Shown here: positions 17,533 to 26,511 of the stretch, in pieces
How the letters are laid out: each line of letters begins with the position of its first letter
How positions within the stretch are numbered: the first letter of the stretch is position 1
Notes under the pieces: model-generated
Seen by the model: only the letters and a program-made list of their open reading frames with translations
Databases searched by the model: none
Told to the model about the DNA's origin: nothing
NCBI GenBank assembly: GCA_014841595.1
Contig: JACYUE010000001.1
Span: 2,468,996 to 2,532,995, forward strand
Origin: Oxalobacteraceae sp. CFBP 8761
GTDB lineage: Bacteria > Pseudomonadota > Gammaproteobacteria > Burkholderiales > Burkholderiaceae_D
Direction of reading: 5' to 3'
Length of the DNA: 64,000 nucleotides
Made by a program: the position numbers and the translations under genes

Positions 17533-18798
17533 TCAGCCGAACTTGCGCAGCGCATCGAGCGCCAGGCCGGTGCCGATGCTGCCGAACAGGTCGCCCTCGA
17601 CGCGGCGCGCATCCGGCACCATCGCACCAATCCGCGCGCGCAGCAAGCCCACGCCGCTCGAACCACCGGTGAAAAAGACCGTGTCGACATCGCTAGGGCG
17701 CACGCCAGCATCGGCGAACAGCTTGCCGACGGTGGTGGCGACCTGCTCGACCAGCTGCGCGATCGCCCCTTCGAACTGGGCACGCGCGATATCCAGCGAC
17801 TCGGGCGGCGACAGGCGATCGAGCTGCAGATTGACCATGTCGGTGTCGGACAGCGCAATCTTGGCGCCCTCGACCTGCATCGCCAGCCAGTGACCGGCGC
17901 GGTCTTCGATCAGGTTTTGCAGGCGCGCGATGCGGGCCGGTTCGGCGGCGTCGCGTGCCAGGTCGGCCAGCTGCGTCACGCTCTTGCGCGTATAGGCCTG
18001 GTTGATCGTGTGCCAGGTGGCCAGATTGAAGTAGTAGCTCGACGGGATTTCGGCGCCCGAACGCAGCTTGCTGCCGTAGCCGAGCAGCGGCATGACGCTC
18101 GCCAGGCTCAGGTACTTGTCGAAATCGGTGCCGCCGATATGCACGCCGCCGTTGGCCAGGATGTCGTCGCGGCGGTCGGGCCGGCCCGCGCGCTCGGGCC
18201 CCAGGCGCACCAGCGAAAAGTCGGACGTACCGCCGCCGATGTCGGCGATCAGGACCAGTTCTTCGCGGTCGATGCGCGATTCGTAATCGAAGGCGGCGGC
18301 GATCGGCTCGTACTGGAAGCCGATGTCGCGAAAGCCCACCGAGCGCGCCACGTCGAGCAGTGTATCCTCGGCCAGCTGGTCGGCCTGGGCGTCGTCGTCG
18401 ATGAAGAACACGGGGCGGCCGAACACGGCGCTCTGGAACGGCTGGCCGGCCTGTGTTTCGGCGCGGTGCTTGACCTCGCCGATGAACTGGGCCAGCAGCG
18501 AACGGAACGAGACCGAACGGCCCGCGACCTCGGTCTGGCCATCGATCAGGCTCGTGCCCAGCAGGCTTTTGAGTGAGCGCATCAGGCGGCCTTCGTAGCC
18601 TTCGAGATATTCGGCAAGCGCAGCGCGGCCATAGCTCACGCGGTCGTCGTCGGCATTGAAGAACACCACCGATGGCAGCGTGGGCTTGCCGTCCTCGAGG
18701 GTCAACAGCGCCGTCGGGGCGGATTGCATCATGCCGGGCCGATACCAGCCGACCGTGGAATTTGACGTGCCGAAGTCAACGCCGCAAGCGTGCACCAT
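17533..18798 (-). CDS. yegD: Hsp70-family protein, YegD-like
   Basis: A 421-residue actin/Hsp70-fold ATPase that lacks the peptide-binding C-terminal domain of DnaK. The phosphate-1 loop CGVDFGTSNSTVGW (residues 5-18), the phosphate-2 loop ADIGGGTSDFSLVR near 205, and FFTGGSSGVGLL near 378 are intact. The length is similar to E. coli YegD (450). YegD proteins are poorly characterised chaperone relatives. ATG 18798 follows AAGG. It is probably co-transcribed with the DEDDh exonuclease and divergent from the cyanophycin-degradation operon, with 203 bp between. Confidence 0.9.
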   Translation of the reverse strand: MVHACGVDFGTSNSTVGWYRPGMMQSAPTALLTLEDGKPTLPSVVFFNADDDRVSYGRAALAEYLEGYEGRLMRSLKSLLGTSLIDGQTEVAGRSVSFRSLLAQFIGEVKHRAETQAGQPFQSAVFGRPVFFIDDDAQADQLAEDTLLDVARSVGFRDIGFQYEPIAAAFDYESRIDREELVLIADIGGGTSDFSLVRLGPERAGRPDRRDDILANGGVHIGGTDFDKYLSLASVMPLLGYGSKLRSGAEIPSSYYFNLATWHTINQAYTRKSVTQLADLARDAAEPARIARLQNLIEDRAGHWLAMQVEGAKIALSDTDMVNLQLDRLSPPESLDIARAQFEGAIAQLVEQVATTVGKLFADAGVRPSDVDTVFFTGGSSGVGLLRARIGAMVPDARRVEGDLFGSIGTGLALDALRKFG

Positions 18799-18865
18799 AG
18801 GAACCTTTATCTTGAAGGGGCGGTATGGTAACAGATTCCGTCAAGTATCGCTTCCCCGCTTCCCG

Positions 18866-18885
18866 CTGTAAGCAAGCTCTTACAG
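18866..18885. promoter_or_regulatory. Inverted repeat upstream of the cyanophycin operon
   Basis: CTGTAAG (18866-18872) and CTTACAG (18879-18885) are perfect 7-base arms around 6 bases. It lies in the 203-bp divergent region between yegD and the asparaginase-type gene. A regulator is unknown and an RNA hairpin is an alternative. Confidence 0.3.
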
Positions 18886-19001
18886 GGAGGCGGCAGGCGT
18901 ACCGATATGGCGTCTCTGGTGAACACCGGATAATCGCCCGGCAATGCACTGCCGGTGCTGCACGCTGGCCACGACAACAATAAAGCAGAAAGATTGACCG
19001 C

Positions 19002-19913
19002 ATGAGCAATACCCCCCACGCTGGCGCCGTCGTTGTACACGGCGGCGCCGGCACGTCGCGCGACCATGAAGACGGTTGCGTGCTCGCCGCGCGCCGCGCC
19101 CTGGCGCAACTGGAAATCAACGGCGACGCACTCGACGCCGCCATCGGCGCCGTAGCCACGATGGAAGACGATGGCCGCTTCAATGCCGGCAGCGGCTCCG
19201 TACTGGGCCTGGATGGCGCCACGGTCGAAATGGACGCGGCGATCATGGACACGCGCGGCCGCCTTGGCGCCGTCGCCTGCGTGCAGTCGGTGAAGAATCC
19301 GGTGCGCCTGGCGCACGCGGTGGCCGACACGCCGCACTGGTTGCTCGTCGGCGAAGGCGCCAGCCGCTTCGCACGCACGATCGGCATGCCGGACGCCGCC
19401 CCGGTCACGGAACGCCAGCGCACGGCGCACCGCAAGCTGCTGGCGCAACTGGCCGGCTCGATGCCGGTGATGCCTGGCCTCGATCGCGACCTGATCGACC
19501 GCTACTGGAATTACAATACGCCCATGCGCTTGCCCGAAGGCGTGGCATGCGACACCGTAGGCGCCGTCGTACGCGGCGCGGATGGCCACTTTGCCGTGGC
19601 CTGTTCGAGCGGCGGCTCGGCGCCGGCCCTGCTGGGTCGCGTCGGTGACGCGCCGATCATCGGCAGCGGCTTTTTTGCCGGCCCGGAAGGCGCTGTCGCC
19701 GCAACCGGCATCGGTGAGCAGATCGTGCGCCATCTGCTGGCACGCACCGTGTACGGCTGGATTGCCGATGGCATTCCGCTGGCGGCCGCGCTGCAGCGCG
19801 GTGTGGCGTTGTTCACCCCGGACATCAAGGTCGGCCTGATTGCGGTCAGCCGCACGGACGCCGGCGCTTTCAGTAACAGTGATATGCCCACTTCGAAAAT
19901 GGTACAACGATGA
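19002..19913 (+). CDS. Isoaspartyl peptidase / plant-type L-asparaginase family
   Basis: A 303-residue Ntn-hydrolase that should self-cleave into two subunits. The predicted nucleophile is the Thr in CDTVGAVV at about residue 185. GRVGDAPIIGSG provides the substrate-binding Arg and Asp, and AATGIGEQIV the oxyanion Thr-Gly. The segment after the nucleophile reads AVACSSGGSAP, where the E. coli IaaA type has ATSTGG, so two usual Thr positions are Cys and Ser. Its place in front of cyanophycinase suggests hydrolysis of beta-Asp-Arg dipeptides from cyanophycin. The stop overlaps the cphB start (ATGA at 19910). Confidence 0.88.
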   Translation: MSNTPHAGAVVVHGGAGTSRDHEDGCVLAARRALAQLEINGDALDAAIGAVATMEDDGRFNAGSGSVLGLDGATVEMDAAIMDTRGRLGAVACVQSVKNPVRLAHAVADTPHWLLVGEGASRFARTIGMPDAAPVTERQRTAHRKLLAQLAGSMPVMPGLDRDLIDRYWNYNTPMRLPEGVACDTVGAVVRGADGHFAVACSSGGSAPALLGRVGDAPIIGSGFFAGPEGAVAATGIGEQIVRHLLARTVYGWIADGIPLAAALQRGVALFTPDIKVGLIAVSRTDAGAFSNSDMPTSKMVQR

Positions 19914-20791
19914 ACCAGGAAATGAACGTACCGCGCAACGGCCACCTCGTCATCATCGGCGGCCACGAGGACCGCCAGCACGACATGCAGATCCTGTCGC
20001 GCTTTGTCGAGCTGGCCGGCGGCGTCGACGCCCGCATCGTCGTGATCACGGCCGCCAGCCAGATCGCCGACACGATGTGGCACATCTACGATGATGCCTT
20101 CGGCGCACTGGGCGTGACCCGGCACAGCCACCTCGAAATCACGAGCCGCGACGACGCCAACGACGAGAACTTCGTGCGCCAGGTTGCCGAAGCCGATGGC
20201 ATCTTCATGACGGGTGGTGACCAGAAACGCCTGCTCGCGCTGATCGGTGGCACGGCGCTGGACGCCGAAATGCACGCCGCACTGAAGGTGCGCGGCGCCA
20301 CCATCGGCGGCACCAGCGCCGGTGCATCGGCGATGTCGGGCCACATGCTCGCGCAGGGCCGCACCGACCTGCTGCCCGAAAAAGGCTCGGTCAGCCTGGG
20401 CGCCGGCCTGGGCTTTCTGCACCGCGTCGTCGTCGACCAGCACTTCTCGGAGCGCCAGCGTTTGTCGCGCCTGCTGTCGATCGTCGCGCAGAACCCGTAC
20501 CTGCAAGGCATCGGCATCGATGAAGACACGGCGCTCGTGATCGAGCGCGGCGTGGGCATCGAGGTGCTGGGCGAAGGCGCGGTGACTGTCGTCGACGGCC
20601 GCTCGATGAGCAGCAACGTCGCCGAGATCAAGGACCGGGCCATCCCGGAACTGATCGACGTGCGCCTGCACCTGCTGCCCGCTGGCGCCAAGTATTCGCT
20701 GCCGATTGGCGATGAACAGGTAGGCAGGCGCATTCCCGCGTCGCTGCTGGACTTCCTGCAGATCGTCACGAAGCGCACGCCCCTCTCATGA
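19910..20791 (+). CDS. cphB: Cyanophycinase
   Basis: A 293-residue serine peptidase of the S51 type that cuts cyanophycin to beta-Asp-Arg dipeptides. The catalytic Ser is in GGTSAGASAMSG (about Ser136). VIIGGHEDRQHD at the N-terminus, FMTGGDQKRLL, and VVDQHFSERQRLSRLL are the usual cyanophycinase blocks. There is no signal peptide, so it is intracellular. It is coupled by ATGA overlaps to the asparaginase-type gene before it and the cyanophycin synthetase after it. An in-frame ATG four codons in is an alternative start. Confidence 0.95.
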   Translation: MNQEMNVPRNGHLVIIGGHEDRQHDMQILSRFVELAGGVDARIVVITAASQIADTMWHIYDDAFGALGVTRHSHLEITSRDDANDENFVRQVAEADGIFMTGGDQKRLLALIGGTALDAEMHAALKVRGATIGGTSAGASAMSGHMLAQGRTDLLPEKGSVSLGAGLGFLHRVVVDQHFSERQRLSRLLSIVAQNPYLQGIGIDEDTALVIERGVGIEVLGEGAVTVVDGRSMSSNVAEIKDRAIPELIDVRLHLLPAGAKYSLPIGDEQVGRRIPASLLDFLQIVTKRTPLS

Positions 20792-23376
20792 AGGTCATCG
20801 AAAAGCGCCTGCTGCGGGGCCCGAACCTGTACGCCGAGACGCCGTGCCTGATGGCCGTCATCGACAATATGACTACGAAGGGGCGCGGCTTCGGTGCGCG
20901 CCTGCTGGCGCTGCTGCCGGGGCTGCCCGCGGCGGCGGCCGTGCGCTTGTCGGACGATGCCCTGCCCGTCGATGCGCTGGAACCGGCCATCATTGAACTT
21001 CAGCGTCTGGCAGGCATCCCGGGCGAACACGGCGCGACGCTGCCAATACTCGGTGACGAGCAGCGCCGCCGCATCGTGTGCGGCTATGGCGTCGAGCAGG
21101 TGGCCAGCGAAGCGCTGCGCACCGGCATCAAGCTGCTGACTGCGCTGACGCGCGATGAACCGTTCGATCTCGATGCCGCTGTGGCGGCGCTGCGCGAGAT
21201 CGCTCTAGAGCATGCGATCGGCACCAGCACCGGCGCCGTGCTCGATGCGGCGCAGCGGCGTGGCATTCCATTGCGCCGTCTGACGGATGACGCGAACCTG
21301 TTCCAGCTGGGCTGGGGCAGCCGCCAGAAGCGCTTGCAGGCGACGATTACCGGTGCCACCAATTCGATTGCGGTGAGCATCGCCAGCGACAAGCACCTGA
21401 CCAAGACGCTGCTCGCGCAGGCCGGCGTACCGGTACCGCGTGGCGAAGTCGTGACGACGAGCGAGGCGGCCCAGCGGGTCGCACGCCGCCTGGGCTGCGC
21501 GGTGGTGGTCAAACCACTGGACGCGAATCAGGGCAAGGGCGTGACGGTCGATTGCGCCACGCCGGACAGCGTCGAACGGGCATTCGAGCATGCGCGGCGA
21601 CACAGCCGCCGCGTGATTGTCGAGCAGCGCCTAGAGGGACGCGACTACCGCGTGCTGGTCACGGGCGGCCGCATCGCCGCGGCATCGTGGCGGCGCCCGC
21701 CCGGCGTGACGGGCGATGGCCATTCGACGATCCGCGCGCTGGTCGAACGCGAAAACCGCAATCCGGCCCGGGGTGACGGGCACACGAATATCCTCACCAG
21801 GATTCCGCTCGATGCACTGGCCGTCGAGACGCTGGCCAGCCAGGGCTACGAGCTCGATACGGTGCTCACGGCAGGCATCGGCGCCGACTTGCGCGGCAAC
21901 GCCAACCTGTCCACCGGCGGCACCGCCGAAGACGTGACCGATCTGCTGCCGGAAGAGACGCGCGACATCTGCATCCGCGCCGCGCGCACGATTGGCCTGG
22001 ACATCGCGGGCATCGACATCATCTGCGACGATATCGCCCTGCCCTTGCGCGATCAGCGCGGCGGGGTCATCGAAGTCAATGCCGCGCCGGGGATCCGGAT
22101 GCACCAGTATCCGAGCCGCGGCGAGGCGCGCGATGCCGGTGACGCCATCGTCCAGGCCCTGTTCGGCGCCGACGACGGCCGCATTCCCGTGGTCGCCGTG
22201 ACGGGCACCAATGGCAAGACCACCACCAGCCTGTTGATCGAACACGTAGTGCGCCTGACTGGTCTGCGCACCGGCGTCACGACGACCAGCGGTGTGTACC
22301 TGGACGGGCAGCTGGCCTATGAAGGCGACTGCACCGGCTACCATTCGGCGCGCAGCGTGCTGGGTTCGCCCGAGGTCGATTTCGCGGTGCTGGAAACAGC
22401 GCGCGGCGGCATTCTCAAGCGGGGACTGGCCTACGACCGCTGCGACGTGGCGGTGGTGCTGAATGTTTCGGCTGATCACCTGGGGCTGGATGGCATCGAC
22501 ACGATCGAGGATCTGGCGCGGGTCAAGGCGGTGGTGGCGGCCAGGGCAACGCGCGCGGTGGTGCTCAATGCCGAAGACGCCCATTGCGTGAAGATGGCGG
22601 ACACGCTGGCCGACGGCGTCGAGATCATCTATTTCGCGCTGGACGCCGAAGACCCGATTCTGGTACCGCACATTGAACACGGTGGCCGCGGCGTCTACCT
22701 GCAGGATTCGACGATCGTGCTGGCCGGGGGCGTGCGACACGAAGCCTTGCTCGATGTGCGCGACATGCCCGTCTCACTCGGCGGTCGTGCGCGCTACAAC
22801 ATCGCCAACGGAATGGCAGCAGCGGCAGCGCTGATGGCCAGCGGGTTCAGCAACCACGACATCGCCGCCGGCTTGCGCGGGTTCGTTTCGGACAGCAAGC
22901 ACAATCCGCTGCGCTCGAACCTGTACGATGTCGACGGCGTGACGGTCGTCGTCGACTACGCCCACAACTGCGCCGCCTACGCTGCGCTGGCCGAGATGGC
23001 GCGCGCCATGACCGCCGGCCGCCTGGTCGGCGTCGTGGCCGCCCCGGGCGACCGCCGCGACGCCGACCTGATCGACATTGGCCGTACCTGCGCCGCCGGC
23101 TTCGACGAACTGGTCGTCTACGACAGCGAAGCGCGCGGCCGCGCCAAGGGTGAATCGGCAAGACTCATCGCCCGCGGCGCCCAGCTGGCGAAGATCGCGC
23201 CAGACCACCTGCAGATCGAGCACGACGTCCACTGCGCTATCCGACTGGGCCTGGCACGCTGCGTGCCCGGCGACGTCCTCGTCTTTGGATGCGGTTCATC
23301 GATCTCCGAACTCACGGAAGCCCTCCGCCCCACCCGTCCGGACCTGGCCAACAAAATCGAAGCCGCCGCAATCTGA
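20788..23376 (+). CDS. Cyanophycin synthetase, second paralogue (CphA')
   Basis: An 862-residue two-module ligase that builds the poly-Asp backbone and adds Arg to it. The N-terminal domain (LRGPNLYAETPCL near residue 10) is followed by an ATP-grasp module with VVKPLDANQGKGVTV near residue 240 and VIEVNAAPGIRMHQYPS near 435. The Mur-ligase-like module has P-loop VTGTNGKTTT near residue 472 and VSADHLGLDGIDTIEDLARV. All key motifs are intact. It overlaps cphB by four bases and is followed by a clear terminator. A second synthetase lies convergent at 23.8-26.4 kb. In betaproteobacteria such pairs are called CphA and CphA'. Confidence 0.94.
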   Translation: MKVIEKRLLRGPNLYAETPCLMAVIDNMTTKGRGFGARLLALLPGLPAAAAVRLSDDALPVDALEPAIIELQRLAGIPGEHGATLPILGDEQRRRIVCGYGVEQVASEALRTGIKLLTALTRDEPFDLDAAVAALREIALEHAIGTSTGAVLDAAQRRGIPLRRLTDDANLFQLGWGSRQKRLQATITGATNSIAVSIASDKHLTKTLLAQAGVPVPRGEVVTTSEAAQRVARRLGCAVVVKPLDANQGKGVTVDCATPDSVERAFEHARRHSRRVIVEQRLEGRDYRVLVTGGRIAAASWRRPPGVTGDGHSTIRALVERENRNPARGDGHTNILTRIPLDALAVETLASQGYELDTVLTAGIGADLRGNANLSTGGTAEDVTDLLPEETRDICIRAARTIGLDIAGIDIICDDIALPLRDQRGGVIEVNAAPGIRMHQYPSRGEARDAGDAIVQALFGADDGRIPVVAVTGTNGKTTTSLLIEHVVRLTGLRTGVTTTSGVYLDGQLAYEGDCTGYHSARSVLGSPEVDFAVLETARGGILKRGLAYDRCDVAVVLNVSADHLGLDGIDTIEDLARVKAVVAARATRAVVLNAEDAHCVKMADTLADGVEIIYFALDAEDPILVPHIEHGGRGVYLQDSTIVLAGGVRHEALLDVRDMPVSLGGRARYNIANGMAAAAALMASGFSNHDIAAGLRGFVSDSKHNPLRSNLYDVDGVTVVVDYAHNCAAYAALAEMARAMTAGRLVGVVAAPGDRRDADLIDIGRTCAAGFDELVVYDSEARGRAKGESARLIARGAQLAKIAPDHLQIEHDVHCAIRLGLARCVPGDVLVFGCGSSISELTEALRPTRPDLANKIEAAAI

Positions 23377-23387
23377 GCCCCAACGAC

Positions 23388-23414
23388 AAACGGCCCCAAA
23401 AGGGCCGTTTTTTT
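23388..23414 (+). terminator. Intrinsic terminator of the cyanophycin-degradation operon
   Basis: Stem AAACGGCCC (23388-23396) / GGGCCGTTT (23402-23410), loop CAAAA, followed by four more T. A typical rho-independent terminator 12 bp after the synthetase stop. Confidence 0.85.
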
Positions 23415-23450
23415 CGCGCACCGTCAGTGCACACAAATCAATTACCCAAC

Positions 23451-23771
23451 AATTCGACACTGACCCCAATTCATCATTGCACGACGACGCTACCCGAAGA
23501 AACTGAACAATTAGGGTCAGTGTCGAATTCTTTGACAACTTTTTCGAATCAGCAATCCTTCATGGGCTGAGCACGCTTAGTTTGGGAGAAATTGCCCAAC
23601 AATTCTACTCTGACCCTCATTAAATCATTTGCCTCAGATTTGCCATTAGAAAATGAACAATTAGGGTCAGTGTCGAATTGTTTGATAACTTTTCCGAGTT
23701 GGACGGACTCAGTCAGTTGAGTCTGTTTAAATCCGGAGCAATTGCTCAATAATTCTACTCTGACCCTAATT
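23451..23771. repeat. Alternating repeat array, five copies, 150-bp period
   Basis: A 21-bp motif starting AATTCKACWCTGACCC is found forward at 23451-23471, 23601-23621 and 23751-23771, and reverse at 23509-23529 and 23659-23679. Forward copies start exactly 150 bp apart and so do the two reverse copies, giving two tandem units of 150 bp plus a trailing half. The two reverse copies are identical over 21 bp and share GAACA before and TTTGAYAACTTTT after. Forward copies 2 and 3 share GGAGMAATTGCYCAAY before them. The spaces between conserved blocks have diverged. Adjacent copies can fold into 21-bp stems. It resembles REP/MITE-like intergenic repeats; no transposase is adjacent. Confidence 0.85.
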
Positions 23772-23787
23772 GTTCGTGATCTTCGGG

Positions 23788-26421
23788 TTAGGCCGTTTGG
23801 GCGGCGATCAGGGCGGCGCTTTCGGGGTCGGTCACCCGGATGGCGTCGATGAAGACTTGCAGGGAGGAGCCGCAGGCGAAGATCAGGACGTCGCCTGGGT
23901 TGCACAGGCTCAGGCCGAGGCGGATGGCGTTGCCGACTTCCAGCTCACGGTGCAGCGTGTCGCTGATGCCGACCACTTCTTCGGCGCCGGACAGGATCAG
24001 GTCGACCGCTTCACCCGGTTCGCGGCCGCGGCTTTGCGATTCGTAGACCACCAGCTCGTCGAAACGCTCGCCACAGACGCGGCCAACCTGCTCCAGGTCA
24101 GTGTCGCGGCGGTCGCCAGGCGCCGTCACGATGCCGATCAGTTGACCGGGCAGCATGCCGCGCGCCATGTCGGCCATGGCGGCGTAGGCGGCCGGGTTGT
24201 GCGCGTAGTCGACGATGACCGTCACGCCGCGCACGTCGAACATGTTGGTGCGCAGCGGATTCGTGCGGCCGTTCGAGACGAACGTCGACAGCCCGGCGGC
24301 GATGTGCAGATGGTTGAAGTTGGCAGCCATCAGGCCGGCGGCGGCCGCCAGTGCATTGGCAATGTTGAAGCGTGCCAGGCCGCCGAACGAGATCGGCATG
24401 CTCTCCACCCGCAGCACCGCTTGCTGGCTATGGCCATCGGCCAGCACCACCGCCCCATCCTGCAGATACGCGCCGCGGCCGCCGTCTTCCAGGTGCTTGA
24501 GCATCACCGGGCTTTCCGGATCCATCGAGAAGAACAGCACTTCGGCGCCCGGCTTAACGCGGCGCGCCATCTGCACGCACAGCGCATCTTCAGCATTGAG
24601 CACTACCGCCTTCGAGGCCGACTGCGCTACCACCGCTTTCACCTGCGCCAGATCTTCGATCGTGTCGACGCCATCCAGGCCGAGGTGGTCGGCCGCGATG
24701 TTCAGCACGATTGCGACGTCGCAGCGATCGAACGCGAGACCGCGTTTGAGGATGCCGCCACGCGCCGTCTCCAGCACCGCGACCTCGACTTCCGGTGCGC
24801 CCAGTACCGTGCGCGCCGACCAGTAGCCGGTGCAATCGCCCTTCACCACCTGCTTGCCGTCGATGAAGACACCCTCGGTGGTCGTCACGCCTGTCACCTT
24901 GCCCGCCATGCGCGCCGCGTGGGCCACCAGCAACGTGGTGGTGGTCTTGCCATTGGTACCGGTCAGCGCGATGACGGGAATGCGCCCGTCGGTATTGCCC
25001 ATCAAACCTTCGACGATGGCGTCGCCCGCGTCGCGCGGTTCGCCCGCGCTCGGGTACTGGTGCATGCGGATGCCCGGCGCGGCGTTCACTTCAATCACGG
25101 CGCCCCGCTGCGCTGCGAGCGGCTGCGCGATGTCCTGGCACACGATGTCGATGCCGGCCACGTCCAGCCCAATTTTGGCGGCGGCCCGAACGCACAGCAG
25201 GCGAGTCGATTCCGGCAACTGGTCGGTCACGTCTTCGGCGGTGCCGCCGGTCGACAGGTTCGCATTGCCGCGCAGTTCGGCGGTGACGCCCACCGGCAGC
25301 ACGCTGTCCACGTCGAAGCCCTGGCGCGCCAGCATGTCGTTCGCATGGTCGTCGAGCGTGATGCGGGTCAGGATGGTCGCGTGGCCCGCGCCGCGCGCGG
25401 GGTTGGCGTTTTCGATCTCGACCAGCTGGCGCACCGTCAGGTTGCCGTCGCCGACCACGTGCGCCGGGCGGCGGCACGAGGCGGCTGCCACGCGCCCGCA
25501 GGCCACGAGCACGCGGTAATCGCGTCCTTCGACATGGCGCTCGACGATCACGCGCCGGCCGAAGCCACGGGCAAATTCGAACGCCAGGGCCACGTCTTCC
25601 GGTGTCGCGCAGGCCACCGTGACCCCCTTGCCCTGGTTGCCGTCGAGCGGCTTGAGCGTGACTGGCACACCCAGGCGCCGCGCCACGCGCTGCGCGGCTT
25701 CGGCGGTCGTGACCACATCGCCCTCGGGCACCGGCACGCCGGCTTCCTTCAACAACGCTTTGGTCAACTGCTTGTCGCTGGCGATCTTCACGGCGATGAA
25801 GCTGGTCTCGCCAGTGGTCGTTGCTTGCAACCGCTTTTGCCGCACACCCCAGCCCAGCAGGAACAGGTTCGCCTCTTCGGTGATGCGCTGGGTCGGGATG
25901 CCACGCTCGTGCGCCGCCGCCAGTACAGCCGCCGTGCTGGTGCCGATTGCATAGCGCCCGGCGATGCCGCGCAGTTCTTCCAGGCGCGGTTCGAGCGCAA
26001 ACGCTTCGCCGCGTGCCAGCGCCGTGACCAGGTCCACCGCCAGATCGAATGCCGGCTCGGCCAGCTTTTCGCAGGTGTACGCGACAACCACGCGGAACTG
26101 GCCTGGATGGCCATTCACCGGGCGCGTACGGCCGAAGGTGGCAGGCGCGCCGGCCAGCGACTGCAATTCAAGAGTGACAGTTTCGATCACCCGGCCCAGG
26201 TACGTGCCAGCCGCCAAGCGTTGCGCAAAACCGCCAAGGGCCCCATCGGACAGGCGCGCGCCGCCCAGCGCTGGCAGCAGGCCCAGCAGCGTATTGTTGA
26301 AGCCGGGGATATCGCGGGTCGAGAGGCCGTACAGGTCTTCCAGGTCGACGACGGACAGCAGGCAGGGTGAATCGGCGTGGACGTTCGGTCCGCGCAGAAA
26401 GCGTTGTTCCAGGATTTGCAC
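23788..26421 (-). CDS. cphA: Cyanophycin synthetase CphA
   Basis: An 877-residue synthetase polymerising Asp and Arg into cyanophycin at the expense of ATP. The ATP-grasp module has VTLKPLDGNQGKGVTV and VIEVNAAPGIRMHQYPS. The Mur-ligase module has P-loop LTGTNGKTTT near residue 488 and ADHLGLDGVDTIEDLAQV. All motifs are intact. It starts with GTG at 26421, with AAGGGA eight bases upstream. It is clearly homologous to the convergent 862-residue copy but is a separate paralogue. The haem-oxygenase-like gene is 90 bp upstream on the same strand, with a stem-loop between them. The stop is next to the repeat array. Confidence 0.95.
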   Translation of the reverse strand: MQILEQRFLRGPNVHADSPCLLSVVDLEDLYGLSTRDIPGFNNTLLGLLPALGGARLSDGALGGFAQRLAAGTYLGRVIETVTLELQSLAGAPATFGRTRPVNGHPGQFRVVVAYTCEKLAEPAFDLAVDLVTALARGEAFALEPRLEELRGIAGRYAIGTSTAAVLAAAHERGIPTQRITEEANLFLLGWGVRQKRLQATTTGETSFIAVKIASDKQLTKALLKEAGVPVPEGDVVTTAEAAQRVARRLGVPVTLKPLDGNQGKGVTVACATPEDVALAFEFARGFGRRVIVERHVEGRDYRVLVACGRVAAASCRRPAHVVGDGNLTVRQLVEIENANPARGAGHATILTRITLDDHANDMLARQGFDVDSVLPVGVTAELRGNANLSTGGTAEDVTDQLPESTRLLCVRAAAKIGLDVAGIDIVCQDIAQPLAAQRGAVIEVNAAPGIRMHQYPSAGEPRDAGDAIVEGLMGNTDGRIPVIALTGTNGKTTTTLLVAHAARMAGKVTGVTTTEGVFIDGKQVVKGDCTGYWSARTVLGAPEVEVAVLETARGGILKRGLAFDRCDVAIVLNIAADHLGLDGVDTIEDLAQVKAVVAQSASKAVVLNAEDALCVQMARRVKPGAEVLFFSMDPESPVMLKHLEDGGRGAYLQDGAVVLADGHSQQAVLRVESMPISFGGLARFNIANALAAAAGLMAANFNHLHIAAGLSTFVSNGRTNPLRTNMFDVRGVTVIVDYAHNPAAYAAMADMARGMLPGQLIGIVTAPGDRRDTDLEQVGRVCGERFDELVVYESQSRGREPGEAVDLILSGAEEVVGISDTLHRELEVGNAIRLGLSLCNPGDVLIFACGSSLQVFIDAIRVTDPESAALIAAQTA

Positions 26422-26457
26422 GTTGGTGTTCCCTTGTTATGGTGTTGATGAAGCGAC

Positions 26458-26488
26458 GGCCGGCACACGCTCTCTACGTGTACCGGCC
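26458..26488 (-). other. Stem-loop between the iron-protein gene and cphA
   Basis: Arms 26458-26469 (GGCCGGCACACG) and 26477-26488 pair at 11 of 12 positions around a 7-base loop. No T-tract follows on the minus strand, so it could be an RNA processing or stability element controlling cphA dosage rather than a terminator. Confidence 0.4.
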
Positions 26489-26511
26489 GCTTTGTGCACT
26501 ATGCGGACGCC

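Larger units (their letters stand above)
23377..23787. other. 411-bp convergent gap between the two cyanophycin synthetase genes
   Basis: No gene is seen. The gap holds an intrinsic terminator (23388-23414) and then five copies of a 21-bp motif in alternating orientation, spaced on an exact 150-bp period. It is distinctly more AT-rich than the flanking genes. The last copy ends 16 bp from the stop of the minus-strand synthetase gene. Confidence 0.8.

Noticed and set aside
23451-23771. CRISPR array
   Set aside because: The repeats alternate in orientation, the period is 150 bp and no cas gene is near. CRISPR repeats are direct and more closely spaced.
26458-26488. Terminator between the iron-protein gene and cphA
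   Set aside because: The stem is good, but the minus-strand sequence after it lacks a T-tract, so it is listed only as a stem-loop.
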